From assembly GCF_020523925.1 (NCBI RefSeq), contig NZ_JAJAPW010000001.1, positions 558,001-622,000 of the forward strand: DNA of 64,000 nucleotides. Reading direction: 5' to 3'. Made by a program: the position numbers and the translations under genes. Below, one piece after another: positions 18,474 through 26,894 of this stretch. Every line of letters starts with the position of its first letter. The first letter of the stretch is position 1. The stretch is from Neotamlana laminarinivorans (GTDB taxonomy: Bacteria; Bacteroidota; Bacteroidia; Flavobacteriales; Flavobacteriaceae). The notes beneath the pieces were generated by a model. That model saw only the letters and a list, made by a program, of their open reading frames with translations, searched no databases and had not been told where the DNA came from.

Positions 18474-20366
18474 TTAAGATTTGTTCTTTTGAAATTGCTG
18501 AAGAGCATCTTTAATGTTTTTACTGTCCCAATGGTTGTCGTAATCTACAACCCCTCGTTTAAAATCGTTGTTTAATAATTTTTCCTGTTCGGCTAATTCT
18601 TGTCGTGCTTTAAAAATATAAGAGTCTTCGTCGGTAGGTTGTTTAGCCAACCTACGAATGCTTTCCTCATCGTATTTTATAAAATTTTGCACTTGTCTGG
18701 CCAAAGTATATTTTCTGAAACCTAATTTACTTAAAGCATCGCTAGCTAAAGCCAGTGAAGTATCTAAAGATTCTCTGTAAATATTATCTATCCCCATATT
18801 TAAAAGGTCGTAAGCATCATACCTATTTTTTGCTCGAATTAATAATTCTACATTTGGATAATTATCTTTAACTATTCGAGCAACTTCTCTTGTTACCGTA
18901 GGATTATCAATAGCAATAATTAACAAATTAGCGTCTGCTATTCCGGCAGATTCTAACAAACTAAGTCTTGTTGCATCGCCATAATACACTTCAAAACCCA
19001 TTTTTCTTAAAAAATCTACACGATTAGAATCTATATCTAAAATAGTAGCTTCTACACCATGCGATCGTAAAAAACGACCAACTGTGCTACCAAAATGCCC
19101 AAAACCTACTAAAATTACCTTTTGTGATTTTGCAATATGATCCATTGGACGGTCAATTGATTCTTTTGTACCCACTTTGGGGAGAATATAATGCTCGTTA
19201 ATTATACCTAATATTGGAGTTAGTGACATACTTAAGGCGGTTATTACTAACATTAAGTCCATAACTTCTTGATCTAATATATTAAGCCCAAATGCAAATG
19301 ATAGTAGTACAAACGCAAATTCACCTATTTGTGAAAGATTAAAGGTTAATAATAATTTCTGATCTATTTTAAGTTTAAATACGTGAGCTGTAATAAATAA
19401 AACGAATGCTTTTAAAGCTATTATTGCTAATAAAATTCCGCCTACCGTAAATGGAATATTAGCAATAACTATAAAGTTTATTGAAGCACCAACAGCCATA
19501 AAAAACAGACCTAACATTAAGTTTTTAAAAGGCTCTAATGTGCTTTCTAGTTCATGTTTAAACTCGCTGTTAGATAATACTACACCACCTAAAAAAGCAC
19601 CTAATGCAGGACTGATACCTACAAATTCCATTAAGTAAGATATTGAAAATACAATTAAAAAGGCTGCGGCAATTAGCATTTCTCTAACTCCTGTTTTTGC
19701 TACTTTTCGTAACATTGGCACGATTAAATAACGTCCGGCAACAACAATTAAAGCTACAGAAAGAATAATGGCTAGAGTTTGAAATCCTATTGGTAAAGTT
19801 TCTAATAAACTTGTATCTGAAGTATGATTACTCGTTTCTGTATCTTCTGTATTAGATAATAGAGGTATAAAACCTAACATAAAAATCACTATAATATCTT
19901 GAAATAATAAAATAGAAAAGGATGAAGCGCCAGATGTGGTTTCCATTAAACCTTTTTCTTTTATAGTTTGCATAGCAATAGCCGTTGATGATAATGCAAT
20001 GGCCATAGAAATTACTAAAGAAACATTTACGCTATAACCTAAAATAAGAAATAAACCATAGGATAAAAACATGGTTAAACCCACTTGTAAACCGCCCATT
20101 CCTAATATGGTTTTACGCATGTTCCAGAAGTTTTTAGGTTCAATTTCTAATCCTATTAAAAAAAGCATAATAACAACACCAAATTCTGCAAAATGTAAAA
20201 TATCTTCACCTTCTTTTCCAATAAAACCCAGTACGTAAGGCCCTATTACAACACCAGCCAGCAAATAGCCAATTACAGAACTTAAACCTAAACGTTTTGC
20301 TATCGCAACACATATTATGGCTCCTAATAAAAAAACAATGGCTTCAAAAAGTAAACTTCCAGTCAT
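18474..20366 (-). CDS. KefB/KefC-type cation:proton antiporter (CPA2) with RCK domain
   Basis: This 630-residue protein has a 12-13 segment CPA2 transport domain (about 1-380, with VIGYLLAGVVIGPYVLG, IALSSTAIAMQTIKEKG and the ALGAFLGGVVLSNSEF region). A cytoplasmic TrkA-N/RCK NAD-binding domain follows (about 410-540, KVILVGFGHFGSTVGRFL, DIDSNRVDFLRKMG, YYGDATR), then a short polar tail. It exports K+ in exchange for H+; in the family this protects against electrophiles and is gated by glutathione and NAD(H). The start codon directly abuts the stop of the quinone-reductase-like gene at 20367, which in Kef systems is the activating subunit. The two form a tight operon, preceded by marC. Confidence 0.9.
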   Translation of the reverse strand: MTGSLLFEAIVFLLGAIICVAIAKRLGLSSVIGYLLAGVVIGPYVLGFIGKEGEDILHFAEFGVVIMLFLIGLEIEPKNFWNMRKTILGMGGLQVGLTMFLSYGLFLILGYSVNVSLVISMAIALSSTAIAMQTIKEKGLMETTSGASSFSILLFQDIIVIFMLGFIPLLSNTEDTETSNHTSDTSLLETLPIGFQTLAIILSVALIVVAGRYLIVPMLRKVAKTGVREMLIAAAFLIVFSISYLMEFVGISPALGAFLGGVVLSNSEFKHELESTLEPFKNLMLGLFFMAVGASINFIVIANIPFTVGGILLAIIALKAFVLFITAHVFKLKIDQKLLLTFNLSQIGEFAFVLLSFAFGLNILDQEVMDLMLVITALSMSLTPILGIINEHYILPKVGTKESIDRPMDHIAKSQKVILVGFGHFGSTVGRFLRSHGVEATILDIDSNRVDFLRKMGFEVYYGDATRLSLLESAGIADANLLIIAIDNPTVTREVARIVKDNYPNVELLIRAKNRYDAYDLLNMGIDNIYRESLDTSLALASDALSKLGFRKYTLARQVQNFIKYDEESIRRLAKQPTDEDSYIFKARQELAEQEKLLNNDFKRGVVDYDNHWDSKNIKDALQQFQKNKS

Positions 20367-20969
20367 TTAAATCAAATGTTTAGATAATATTGGTAAATCG
20401 TTTATAAAAAAGTAATTAGAAAGATTTACATCATCAATATTGCCTTTTAGAAAGTCTAATAAACTTTTGTATTGATTTGCGTATAATAACAATGCTTCAT
20501 CATTTAAACTGTAGGTTCCCATTACGGCAAAAGGTGGCAAAAAACGCATTCCGCATAGGTTGGCTGTTTGCTCGTAAGGCCTTAAAAATTCGTTTACTGT
20601 GAAACTATTCGACCCAGTTGCACAATAAATTTCACGCTTTCCTCCAGTTGTTATTACATTTAAAGCTGTTTTACCTTGTAAAGCTAGACCAGTAGGCCCG
20701 TGTGCCCAATTAAACTCAAGCACCATATCTTTCCACTGCTTTAAAATTGCAGGACTACTATACCAATAAAACGGATGATGCCAAATAATAACATCATGTT
20801 TTAACAGTAATTCTTGTTCTCGTTTTACATCAATATGAAAATTTGGATACTCCTCGTACAAATCATGAAATGTAACATTCTCAATATGTTTAACTTTATC
20901 AATAAGTACTTTATTAACTCTTGATTTTTCAAATTTAGGATGCGCAAAAAGAATGAGAATTTTTTTCAT
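20367..20969 (-). CDS. KefF/KefG-like NAD(P)H oxidoreductase (ancillary subunit)
   Basis: The 200-residue product is a flavodoxin-like fold NAD(P)H:quinone oxidoreductase: ILILFAHPKFEKSRVNKVL at the N-terminus (FMN phosphate loop), IIWHHPFYWYSSPAILKQWKDMVL and NVITTGGKREIY are the typical blocks. KefF and KefG bind to Kef antiporters and are required for full activity. It is immediately upstream of the KefC-type gene with no intergenic base, and 11 bases downstream of the marC-type gene. The C-terminal 25 residues are variable. Cytoplasmic. Confidence 0.85.
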   Translation of the reverse strand: MKKILILFAHPKFEKSRVNKVLIDKVKHIENVTFHDLYEEYPNFHIDVKREQELLLKHDVIIWHHPFYWYSSPAILKQWKDMVLEFNWAHGPTGLALQGKTALNVITTGGKREIYCATGSNSFTVNEFLRPYEQTANLCGMRFLPPFAVMGTYSLNDEALLLYANQYKSLLDFLKGNIDDVNLSNYFFINDLPILSKHLI

Positions 20970-20980
20970 ACAATTTAAGT

Positions 20981-21607
20981 TTATTGCACTATTAAATTAA
21001 AAGCAAGTTTAATTCCTGTAATTACCATACCAGTGCCAATAATGGCTATAATTAACCCCATAATTTTACCTATAACAGATATTACATTATTACCTACAAC
21101 TTTTACCACAAAATTACTTAGGCTAAAAGTTATATAAGTTAATATACTCATAAATCCAAAAATGCCAATTACCAGTATAATATGTAATGGTTTAGCATTT
21201 GAAACAAAATTCATGGCTGTTACAATAGTTCCAGGTCCTGCTAATATAGGAATTGCTAATGGTGATATGGCTATGTTTTCGTCTTCATCTACATTTTTAA
21301 TATGTTTTACATTAGATTTTTTAGACTGAAGCATTTCAAAACCAATAAAAAATATTAAAATTCCCCCGGTAATTTTAAATGCTGGAATACTAATATTAAA
21401 TAATTCAAAGATAAATTTACCTAATAAAATAAAGACAGTAACAATAGTAAATGCTGTTATATTAGCACGTTTATTAATATCCTGCTTTGTTTTTCTGTCT
21501 TCCCCACGCGTTAACGATAAAAATACCGTCATGTTAGATATAGGGTTTGTTATTGCAAAAAAACCAGTAAAAACCGTAATTGAAAATGTAACTATGTTAT
21601 CCATCAA
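20981..21607 (-). CDS. MarC-family membrane protein
   Basis: The 208-residue protein has six membrane segments. FFAITNPISNMTVFLSLTRG at the N-terminus, FKITGGILIFFIGFEMLQ, and AIPILAGPGTIVTAMNFVS (the conserved P-A-GPG-I block) identify the MarC/UPF0056 family. The function of the family is not settled, despite the early multiple-antibiotic-resistance name. A second Met follows the first, so translation could begin one codon later. It is probably the first gene of the marC-kefG-kefC operon; a TAACTTTG -7-like element lies 46 bases upstream. Confidence 0.85.
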   Translation of the reverse strand: MMDNIVTFSITVFTGFFAITNPISNMTVFLSLTRGEDRKTKQDINKRANITAFTIVTVFILLGKFIFELFNISIPAFKITGGILIFFIGFEMLQSKKSNVKHIKNVDEDENIAISPLAIPILAGPGTIVTAMNFVSNAKPLHIILVIGIFGFMSILTYITFSLSNFVVKVVGNNVISVIGKIMGLIIAIIGTGMVITGIKLAFNLIVQ

Positions 21608-21652
21608 TAAAAAAATTTAAACCTGCAATAAATTGATTTACTTCTGTTTTAC

Positions 21653-21660
21653 CAAAGTTA
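21653..21660 (-). promoter_or_regulatory. -7 element (TAACTTTG) for marC-kef operon
   Basis: On the minus strand this reads TAACTTTG, a full match to the Bacteroidota TAnnTTTG -7 box, 46 bases before the marC-type start. No convincing TTTG -33 box is found at the expected distance. Confidence 0.35.
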
Positions 21661-21664
21661 TTTT

Positions 21665-22462
21665 CTATTTTTTTAAAATTGATTTTGTTTCGGTAATTAA
21701 TGATTCGGTTTTTATCAGATTATAAACATCTGGATAGGCTTTTGCATACATTCCTTTATCATTATCAAAATATTTACCTGACTCGTTTTGGTGCGTTTTC
21801 GAGGTTGCTAATTCAAAAAGAATAGCTACACCTTTTTCTGCTGGAGACCAATGCTGTCCATACGCTTCCTTTACCATTTTCGTATTTAATAACGAACCAG
21901 GATTTACAGCTATGGTTGTAATATTTTGATGCTGTTTTGCAAAAATAAATGACCACATAGTTAGAGCCAACTTACTTTGCGCATAACTTTCACTTGCGTT
22001 TACAGTAGCATCACCCGAAAGAACACCTTTTTGAACAGTAGATTGTGCTGCAGAACTTAAATTAACCACTCTTGTATTTGTTCCTTTTTCTAAAACCGAA
22101 ATAATGTTTTCTGTTAAGATATAAGGCGCCAGATAATTAACTGCCATTCTAATATCTAAACCGTCTTTGGTTTTGTTTGTGGCTGTTTTAAATATTCCGG
22201 CATTGTTGATTAATACATCTAATTTTTCTACGTCATTTATAATCTGTTCTGCCATTTGTTTTACAGCATTTAAATCTGAAAAATCGGCTATAAAACCTTT
22301 TATGTTTTTGTTGTTTGAAGCTTCTTTTAGCTCGTTAATTACTGCATTTAATTTGTCTTCACTTCTACCGTGAAGATATATTTCGTGTCCTTCTTTGGCT
22401 AGTTTTAAAGCGGTTAGTTTCCCTATTCCGTCTGTACTTCCTGTAATTAATATGGTTTTCAT
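21665..22462 (-). CDS. Short-chain dehydrogenase/reductase
   Basis: A classical SDR of 265 residues: TGSTDGIGK (coenzyme loop), DVLINNAGIF, VVNLSSAAQST (catalytic Ser) and ESYAQSKLAL (Tyr and Lys in the YxxxK pattern). The first half prefers NADP(H) by the basic HGRSEDKL after beta-2. Substrate unknown. ATG at 22462 (MKTILITGSTDG) is chosen because the Rossmann strand starts at once; the ORF extends ten codons upstream without added homology. It is followed by the marC promoter region and preceded by two intergenic palindromic repeats. Confidence 0.82.
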   Translation of the reverse strand: MKTILITGSTDGIGKLTALKLAKEGHEIYLHGRSEDKLNAVINELKEASNNKNIKGFIADFSDLNAVKQMAEQIINDVEKLDVLINNAGIFKTATNKTKDGLDIRMAVNYLAPYILTENIISVLEKGTNTRVVNLSSAAQSTVQKGVLSGDATVNASESYAQSKLALTMWSFIFAKQHQNITTIAVNPGSLLNTKMVKEAYGQHWSPAEKGVAILFELATSKTHQNESGKYFDNDKGMYAKAYPDVYNLIKTESLITETKSILKK

Positions 22463-22483
22463 TGTGTTTTTTATTTTTTGATG

Positions 22484-22547
22484 AAATGTCAATTCGAGCG
22501 CAGTCGAGAACTATTAAGACCTTTCGACTGCGCTCAAGGTGACATTT
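22484..22547. repeat. Intergenic palindromic repeat element
   Basis: A large hairpin: outer arms AAATGTC/GACATTT and inner 12-bp arms GAGCGCAGTCGA/TCGACTGCGCTC, with a 16-base loop. It is far richer in G and C than its surroundings. Sequences with CGAGCGCAGTCGAG and CGACTGCGCTC are a familiar type of dispersed intergenic repeat in Flavobacteriaceae genomes. It could also work as a terminator or mRNA-stabilising hairpin. Confidence 0.65.
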
Positions 22548-22649
22548 AGTTTATTTTAATTAGTTCTCAATACTATTTTTCTTCAAAATGTCTTCTCAAT
22601 AAAAATAACTCGAACCGACGTTTCTTTTAATTTCTTATAATTTTAATGA

Positions 22650-22705
22650 ATCGTCACTTCGAGTGAATTTCACGATTAAAATGAGTAATATTTGTATCGA
22701 GAAGT
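22650..22705. repeat. Second intergenic repeat element (ACTTCGAG...CGAGAAGT)
   Basis: It begins ATCGTCACTTCGAGTG and ends GTATCGAGAAGT, with short terminal arms ACTTC/GAAGT and an inner GTGAATTTCAC near-palindrome. It abuts the stop codon of the 2OG oxygenase gene. It resembles a known style of small dispersed repeat in this family of bacteria; it differs from the element at 22484. Confidence 0.5.
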
Positions 22706-23668
22706 TTAAAATGGCGCAACAGTATCTTTTGGTCCATCAGGTAAACTCCAGCGTTGGCGTGCTGTAACACTTTCTAATGCCACATCTTTAATTGAACTAC
22801 TGCTTATGTTTCCATAACTGCTAGTACTTCCACGTGGTATTTGCATATTATCGCCATACAACCAAACTACTAAATTACTACGTTGCCCACTTTCAATTGG
22901 ATGTGTTGCGTGTGGCACATTACCTCTGTGAATTATGGCTTTACCAGGTTCAAACTTGGTTTGTACGGTTTTACCAGAAGCTTTATCATAGAAGTCAACT
23001 ACAGAACCTGTAAATTTCTCATCAGGTAAATTGGTATTGATATTTAAGGTTGCTGATGAGGCATCGGTATGCGCGTGTAAATCTTTGTCTTTATCTGGAT
23101 TGTACTGTATTGAAAATCCGAAAGTCTGATTGTCATAACCGTAAGTTCCTAATAAAAGTCGAGAAATCGGACGCATATAACGGTCCATAATAGCATTATA
23201 AAATGCTTGAAAGCTTGGTGCAGCCAAATGTCCTTCAGATCTTGGATCTAGCATCATTCCATAACGATTTAACTGTATACCGTAAGGTGCACGTTTTGGT
23301 ATTCCGGAATTTACGGCATCTTCTAAATACTTTCTAAAATCTGCTAAACGTTCTAAATCAAAAAACTGTGTTTCGTAAACTCCAGGAATTATTTCTTCCC
23401 ATAAATCGGCTACAACATTTTCTTTTTCTGGATTTTCCCAAGCATCGTTTATGGCTTTACGTAATTTTGAGTCAAGTAAAGATTCATCTGGCAACAACAA
23501 ATTGTCTTTGTTTTCCACTTCCCATTCTACCCAAGCGGCTTCTAATAGTTTTCGGTTATCATTCCAAAATTTTGAAACCGATGGATCTCGTCTTAATGAT
23601 AATTCTCTTGATGGCACTTCTAAAGCAAGTGCTTGTTGTAATGCATTGGTATATTCTATTGTTTTCAT
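22706..23668 (-). CDS. 2-oxoglutarate/Fe(II)-dependent oxygenase, prolyl-hydroxylase-like
   Basis: The 320-residue protein has a helical N-terminal part and a C-terminal double-stranded beta-helix. The iron and 2OG residues are visible: LHAHTDASSATLNI (His200, Asp202) and the downstream HATHPIESGQRSNLVVWL (His253, Arg263), the spacing of the prolyl-4-hydroxylase group. GSVVDFYD and KAIIHRGNVPH fill the core. Such enzymes hydroxylate proteins or small molecules; the substrate is unknown. Start at 23668 agrees with the AraC gene lying upstream in the same direction. A TACCTTTG -7 box lies at 23701-23708. The neighbour AraC regulator may control it. Confidence 0.75.
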   Translation of the reverse strand: MKTIEYTNALQQALALEVPSRELSLRRDPSVSKFWNDNRKLLEAAWVEWEVENKDNLLLPDESLLDSKLRKAINDAWENPEKENVVADLWEEIIPGVYETQFFDLERLADFRKYLEDAVNSGIPKRAPYGIQLNRYGMMLDPRSEGHLAAPSFQAFYNAIMDRYMRPISRLLLGTYGYDNQTFGFSIQYNPDKDKDLHAHTDASSATLNINTNLPDEKFTGSVVDFYDKASGKTVQTKFEPGKAIIHRGNVPHATHPIESGQRSNLVVWLYGDNMQIPRGSTSSYGNISSSSIKDVALESVTARQRWSLPDGPKDTVAPF

Positions 23669-23700
23669 AATAAATTTTTTATTGTTTCTTATTTACATTA

Positions 23701-23708
23701 CAAAGGTA
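23701..23708 (-). promoter_or_regulatory. -7 element (TACCTTTG) for 2OG oxygenase gene
   Basis: On the minus strand TACCTTTG matches TAnnTTTG fully, 33 bases before the start at 23668. A -33 TTTG at standard spacing is not seen, which would fit a promoter needing an activator such as the adjacent AraC protein. Confidence 0.4.
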
Positions 23709-23780
23709 TTTTAGACAACAAGCTATTTTTTGGTAGAAAACAATGTGGTATTGGTAAAAAATAAGGTTTCTAATAAAAAA

Positions 23781-24641
23781 CTAGACTAAACTAGCCTTAA
23801 ACGTACTTAAACTGATACCTTTATAGGCTTTAAACGTTTTGTTTAAGTGGCTAGAATCTGTAAAACCAAGCTCTAAAGCAATTTCAGAATCTTGCGCATC
23901 TGTATATTTTAATCGTGTTTCTACCAACTTTAATTTGTAGTTGATAATATACTTTTTAAGAGAAACATCAGTATGTTTTTTAAAATATTCACTAATGTAA
24001 TTATCTGCCATAAAAAATTCATTTGCTAAACTTTTAGTAGTTAAAAGCTCAGGATTATAAATATTGGAATGAATGTAATTGATGATTTGCTGAATTTTAG
24101 AAGACTTAATTTCTTTTACTTCTGAAGTGTTTAAATATTGAATATTACGCGCAATTAAATGAAGTATTACTGATAAAGAATTTTGAATAATGAAAATATC
24201 GTGGGTTTGGGTATTTAGATATTCTGAAGCTACCATATTTACTAAGGACACCAAATGCGACCTATCTGAAGTAGTTTCAAACTGCATGTCGCGTAACTCG
24301 TGACTTTCGCTATTTAAAATTTCTTCAATTTTACGAAACCAATCATTTACTGGTAATTCTTGGTTTTGCGAACTGATGTTTCTAAAAAAACTCTTCAAAA
24401 ATTTAATAGCAATACTACTTGTTGCAGTTTCGGCCTCAACAATATAAATATCATCAGGAATAAATACAAAAACACTATTTGATGTATAGTTAACCGTTTT
24501 TCCGTTTATTTTAATACGTCCACTACCCTTTTCAAAATATAAAATCTCAAAAAAACGGATGTTGGTATATTCACAAAACGAAAAAAATGTTTGGTCTTTG
24601 TACTGTTGTATAACAATATTTTCTAAAATCGTTCTTGCCAT
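23781..24641 (-). CDS. AraC-family transcriptional regulator
   Basis: The 286-residue protein has a cupin-like N-terminal sensor (about 1-150: FEILYFEKGSGRIKINGKTVNYTSNSVFVFIPDD) and a C-terminal double helix-turn-helix of AraC/XylS type (about 190-285: LANEFFMADNYISEYFKKHTDVSLKKYIINYKLKLVETRL, then IALELGFTDSSHLNKTFKAYKGIS). It is likely a one-component activator. It lies 112 bases upstream of the 2OG oxygenase gene in the same direction, the obvious candidate target. No ligand can be assigned. Confidence 0.85.
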   Translation of the reverse strand: MARTILENIVIQQYKDQTFFSFCEYTNIRFFEILYFEKGSGRIKINGKTVNYTSNSVFVFIPDDIYIVEAETATSSIAIKFLKSFFRNISSQNQELPVNDWFRKIEEILNSESHELRDMQFETTSDRSHLVSLVNMVASEYLNTQTHDIFIIQNSLSVILHLIARNIQYLNTSEVKEIKSSKIQQIINYIHSNIYNPELLTTKSLANEFFMADNYISEYFKKHTDVSLKKYIINYKLKLVETRLKYTDAQDSEIALELGFTDSSHLNKTFKAYKGISLSTFKASLV

Positions 24642-24672
24642 ATTTATAATTAATTAAACCTTTTAAAAAATG

Positions 24673-24711
24673 AAAAAGCCACACCTTATAAAATATAAAT
24701 CGTGGCTTTTT
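24673..24711. terminator. Terminator of nitroreductase-DUF4437 operon
   Basis: The stem pairs AAAAAGCCAC with GTGGCTTTTT around a 19-base loop, with further T residues. It lies between the DUF4437 stop and the AraC start and can work in both directions. Confidence 0.8.
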
Positions 24712-24743
24712 TTGCTATCAATTAACTAAATTAAAAGGGTGTA

Positions 24744-25571
24744 TTATATTTTGAATTTACCATTTGAACGAATATAAATAACTGTTTCAACCTCCGTTTT
24801 TAAAAGTGGTGAAGCATTTTCTTCTGCACCAAAATACGAACCAGGTTCTAATATGTTTTCATCATCTTTTTTAGAAAATTGATGAGTTACTTTACCAGAA
24901 ATAACAACTGATCTAAAATTTGGGCTTAAATTTTTAATTTTTCCTTTAAATCCTACAGGTAATTTTATTAATGACGCACGCAGTTGATTTTTTTCGTGAC
25001 TTCCCCATAAAAAAGCGGTTTCAACATTACTTTTTTCTGAAACCCATTCAATGTCATTAGCATTTAACCAAACTAAATTGGTTTTATCAACATTCACTGG
25101 TTTTTCACCATTATCAAATACTTCCGACGTTGGTTTTACTAAATACGGACCTTCCTGTATATCTAAAAATGCCATATTATCTTCAGCATCAGCTGCTGTA
25201 ATATGCGCTTCGCCAGCAGGCTGTTGCCAGTAAGAAGCTGCTGGTAACCATTGTTTTTCGGCATTTTCATCATCATTATGTAATAAACCTTTAATTACGA
25301 CACCACGATAGGTGATGTTGTGAATGTGTGGTGGTGATGAAAATCCTTTTTTAAACTTTACTAAAAAACCGGCAGGCTCGTTTTTAGTACGGTCGCCCCA
25401 CAGTTTTCCTGCAGCTGGACTTTTGTCGCCTCTCAACGGATTTAGCCAGCCCCATTCTACATTGTCTGCAGTAACGACTTCGTTTTTAGATTTTGCTGAA
25501 TCTGTAGTTGGTGTTTGCGCCAATACTTTAGTCGCCACCAATAACAAAACAACCATTATAAATTTTTTCAT
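24744..25571 (-). CDS. DUF4437 cupin-like exported protein
   Basis: The 275-residue protein has a signal peptide ([18 protein letters not shown], then QTP). Two cupin-like repeats follow: the first with [47 protein letters not shown] and [10 protein letters not shown], the second with [11 protein letters not shown] and FLWG. This is the DUF4437 pattern. The HIHNITYRG histidines could bind metal. Function unknown; relatives are ChrR-like cupins. It follows the nitroreductase gene by 19 bases, so the pair is an operon under the divergent HxlR regulator. Confidence 0.75.
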   Translation of the reverse strand: MKKFIMVVLLLVATKVLAQTPTTDSAKSKNEVVTADNVEWGWLNPLRGDKSPAAGKLWGDRTKNEPAGFLVKFKKGFSSPPHIHNITYRGVVIKGLLHNDDENAEKQWLPAASYWQQPAGEAHITAADAEDNMAFLDIQEGPYLVKPTSEVFDNGEKPVNVDKTNLVWLNANDIEWVSEKSNVETAFLWGSHEKNQLRASLIKLPVGFKGKIKNLSPNFRSVVISGKVTHQFSKKDDENILEPGSYFGAEENASPLLKTEVETVIYIRSNGKFKI

Positions 25572-25590
25572 CGCTATGGATTAATACAAT

Positions 25591-26250
25591 TTATATTTCA
25601 GTGAAAATTTCACTTTCCGACAATCTAGATTTTGGTGTTTTATCTGTAGAATTAAAGTCAGATTCTGCTCTGTAACCTATTGAAACAGCAACTAATGCAG
25701 TGAAACCTTTTTCTCTTAACCCGAATTCTTCATCTAATGCTTTTACATCTATACCTTCCATTGGAGTTGCATCAATACCTAAACTCGCAACGCCTAATAA
25801 AAAGCTTCCTATGTTTAAGTATACTTGTTTTTCCATCCAATGATTTAAATCTTTTAAATCGTATTTATGGATGTTTGCAAAAGTTTTTACAGCACCAATA
25901 AATCCATTTTTTATGTCTTCATTTGGGAAGCGTCCGTTTTTATCACCTACATCTGCAATGTGTTTGTAATATTCTTCATCTGCATCTGTTTTTGCACAAA
26001 AAAGCACAACAGCTGAAGCATTAGTTACTTTAGGTTCGTTAAAATGGAAAAAACCTTGTGTTCCTTTTGCTATACGTGCTTTTCCTTCTTCAGTTTCTGC
26101 AATAATAAAATGCCAAGGTTGTAAGTTTACACTTGACGCGCTCAGTCTTAATAAGCTTTTTACTTGATCCATATCTTCTTTAGATATTTTTTTGGTTGGA
26201 TCAAATTCTTTAGTGGTGTATCTCCAGTTTAGTATTTCTTTTAAGTTCAT
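25591..26250 (-). CDS. NAD(P)H-dependent nitroreductase-family oxidoreductase
   Basis: The 219-residue FMN protein starts MNLKEILNWRYTTKEFDPTKK, the N-terminal FMN-binding RYTTKxFD of NfsB-like nitroreductases. It continues with LRLSASSVNLQPWHFIIAE and GVASLGIDATPMEGID, the C-terminal FMN phosphate region. NfsB-like enzymes reduce quinones and nitro compounds with two electrons. The divergent HxlR regulator 234 bases away is typical of quinone- or aldehyde-responsive control. The gene is the first of a two-gene operon with DUF4437. Confidence 0.87.
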   Translation of the reverse strand: MNLKEILNWRYTTKEFDPTKKISKEDMDQVKSLLRLSASSVNLQPWHFIIAETEEGKARIAKGTQGFFHFNEPKVTNASAVVLFCAKTDADEEYYKHIADVGDKNGRFPNEDIKNGFIGAVKTFANIHKYDLKDLNHWMEKQVYLNIGSFLLGVASLGIDATPMEGIDVKALDEEFGLREKGFTALVAVSIGYRAESDFNSTDKTPKSRLSESEIFTEI

Positions 26251-26283
26251 TTTAAGTGATTTTTATATTAATATTTAAACTAT

Positions 26284-26291
26284 CAAAAGTA
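26284..26291 (-). promoter_or_regulatory. -7 element (TACTTTTG) of nitroreductase operon
   Basis: On the minus strand this is TACTTTTG, a full TAnnTTTG match 33 bases before the start. It overlaps the first half of a TATAGT motif that also occurs in the hxlR promoter. Confidence 0.45.
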
Positions 26292-26416
26292 TAGTGACAA
26301 AAATAATGTTAGTGATACTTATATACAATAACGGTCGTAAATGATAGTATAAAAAAGTTGAATTAAAAACGCATTAATCGTAGTAATAGTAAGGATTTTC
26401 AATGGTTGTTAAACTT

Positions 26417-26451
26417 ACTATAAAAAGTATAGTTGTATAAATAACTATAGT
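26417..26451. promoter_or_regulatory. Candidate HxlR operator repeats
   Basis: An inverted repeat ACTATA-N5-TATAGT (26417-26433) overlaps the -33 box of the hxlR promoter, and a palindrome ACTATAGT lies at 26444-26451 in the spacer. A further GTATAGTG occurs near 26289-26296 in the divergent nitroreductase promoter. The recurrence in both promoters suggests the binding site of the encoded regulator. Confidence 0.45.
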
Positions 26452-26463
26452 ACCATACCTTTG
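26433..26463 (+). promoter_or_regulatory. Bacteroidota-type promoter of hxlR gene
   Basis: TTG at 26433-26435 is followed by 20 bases and TACCTTTG at 26456-26463, a full -7 box. The gene starts 22 bases downstream. Confidence 0.6.
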
Positions 26464-26484
26464 CATTAAGCAATAATTGAAGCT

Positions 26485-26835
26485 ATGTATACATTTAAAG
26501 GAAAAGAATACCCATGCTGTGCTAGTTTAACCATGGGACTTATTGGTGGAAAATGGAAAACGGTGATTCTTTTTCATCTTATAAATAAGACATTACGATA
26601 TAATGAGCTGAGAAAAGAAATGCCAACTGTTACTGAGCGCACATTGAGTTTACAACTAAAAAACTTAGAAGAAGATGGTTTAATAAAACGAAAGGTTTAT
26701 ACCTCTAAACCACCACTAAAGGTTGAATATTCGTTAACGGATTTTGGAAAAACGTTAATTCCGGTAGTACAGTCTATTGCAGATTGGGGTGTTTATGCAG
26801 TTGAAGAAAAAGGAAAATTTACAGGAGCGAAATAA
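26485..26835 (+). CDS. HxlR-family winged-helix regulator
   Basis: The 116-residue protein shows the HxlR hallmark: a cysteine early in the protein (YPCCASLTMGLIGGKWKTVILFHL), then the winged helix LRYNELRKEMPTVTERTLSLQLKNLEEDGLIKRKVY, and YSLTDFGKTLIPVV. Related regulators (QorR, YodB type) sense quinones, diamide or aldehydes through that cysteine; here two adjacent Cys (about residues 11-12) are present. It is divergent from the nitroreductase operon, the likely target, and has repeated palindromes in its own promoter. Confidence 0.87.
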   Translation: MYTFKGKEYPCCASLTMGLIGGKWKTVILFHLINKTLRYNELRKEMPTVTERTLSLQLKNLEEDGLIKRKVYTSKPPLKVEYSLTDFGKTLIPVVQSIADWGVYAVEEKGKFTGAK

Positions 26836-26870
26836 AAAAACAGCAATAAGCACTGGCCTACCGCTGTTTT
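26836..26870. terminator. Bidirectional terminator between hxlR and fusion kinase gene
   Basis: The stem pairs AAAACAGC with GCTGTTTT around an 18-base loop, right after the hxlR stop. The other gene converges on it. Confidence 0.75.
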
Positions 26871-26894
26871 AATTATTTTTTATTTTTATAAAAA

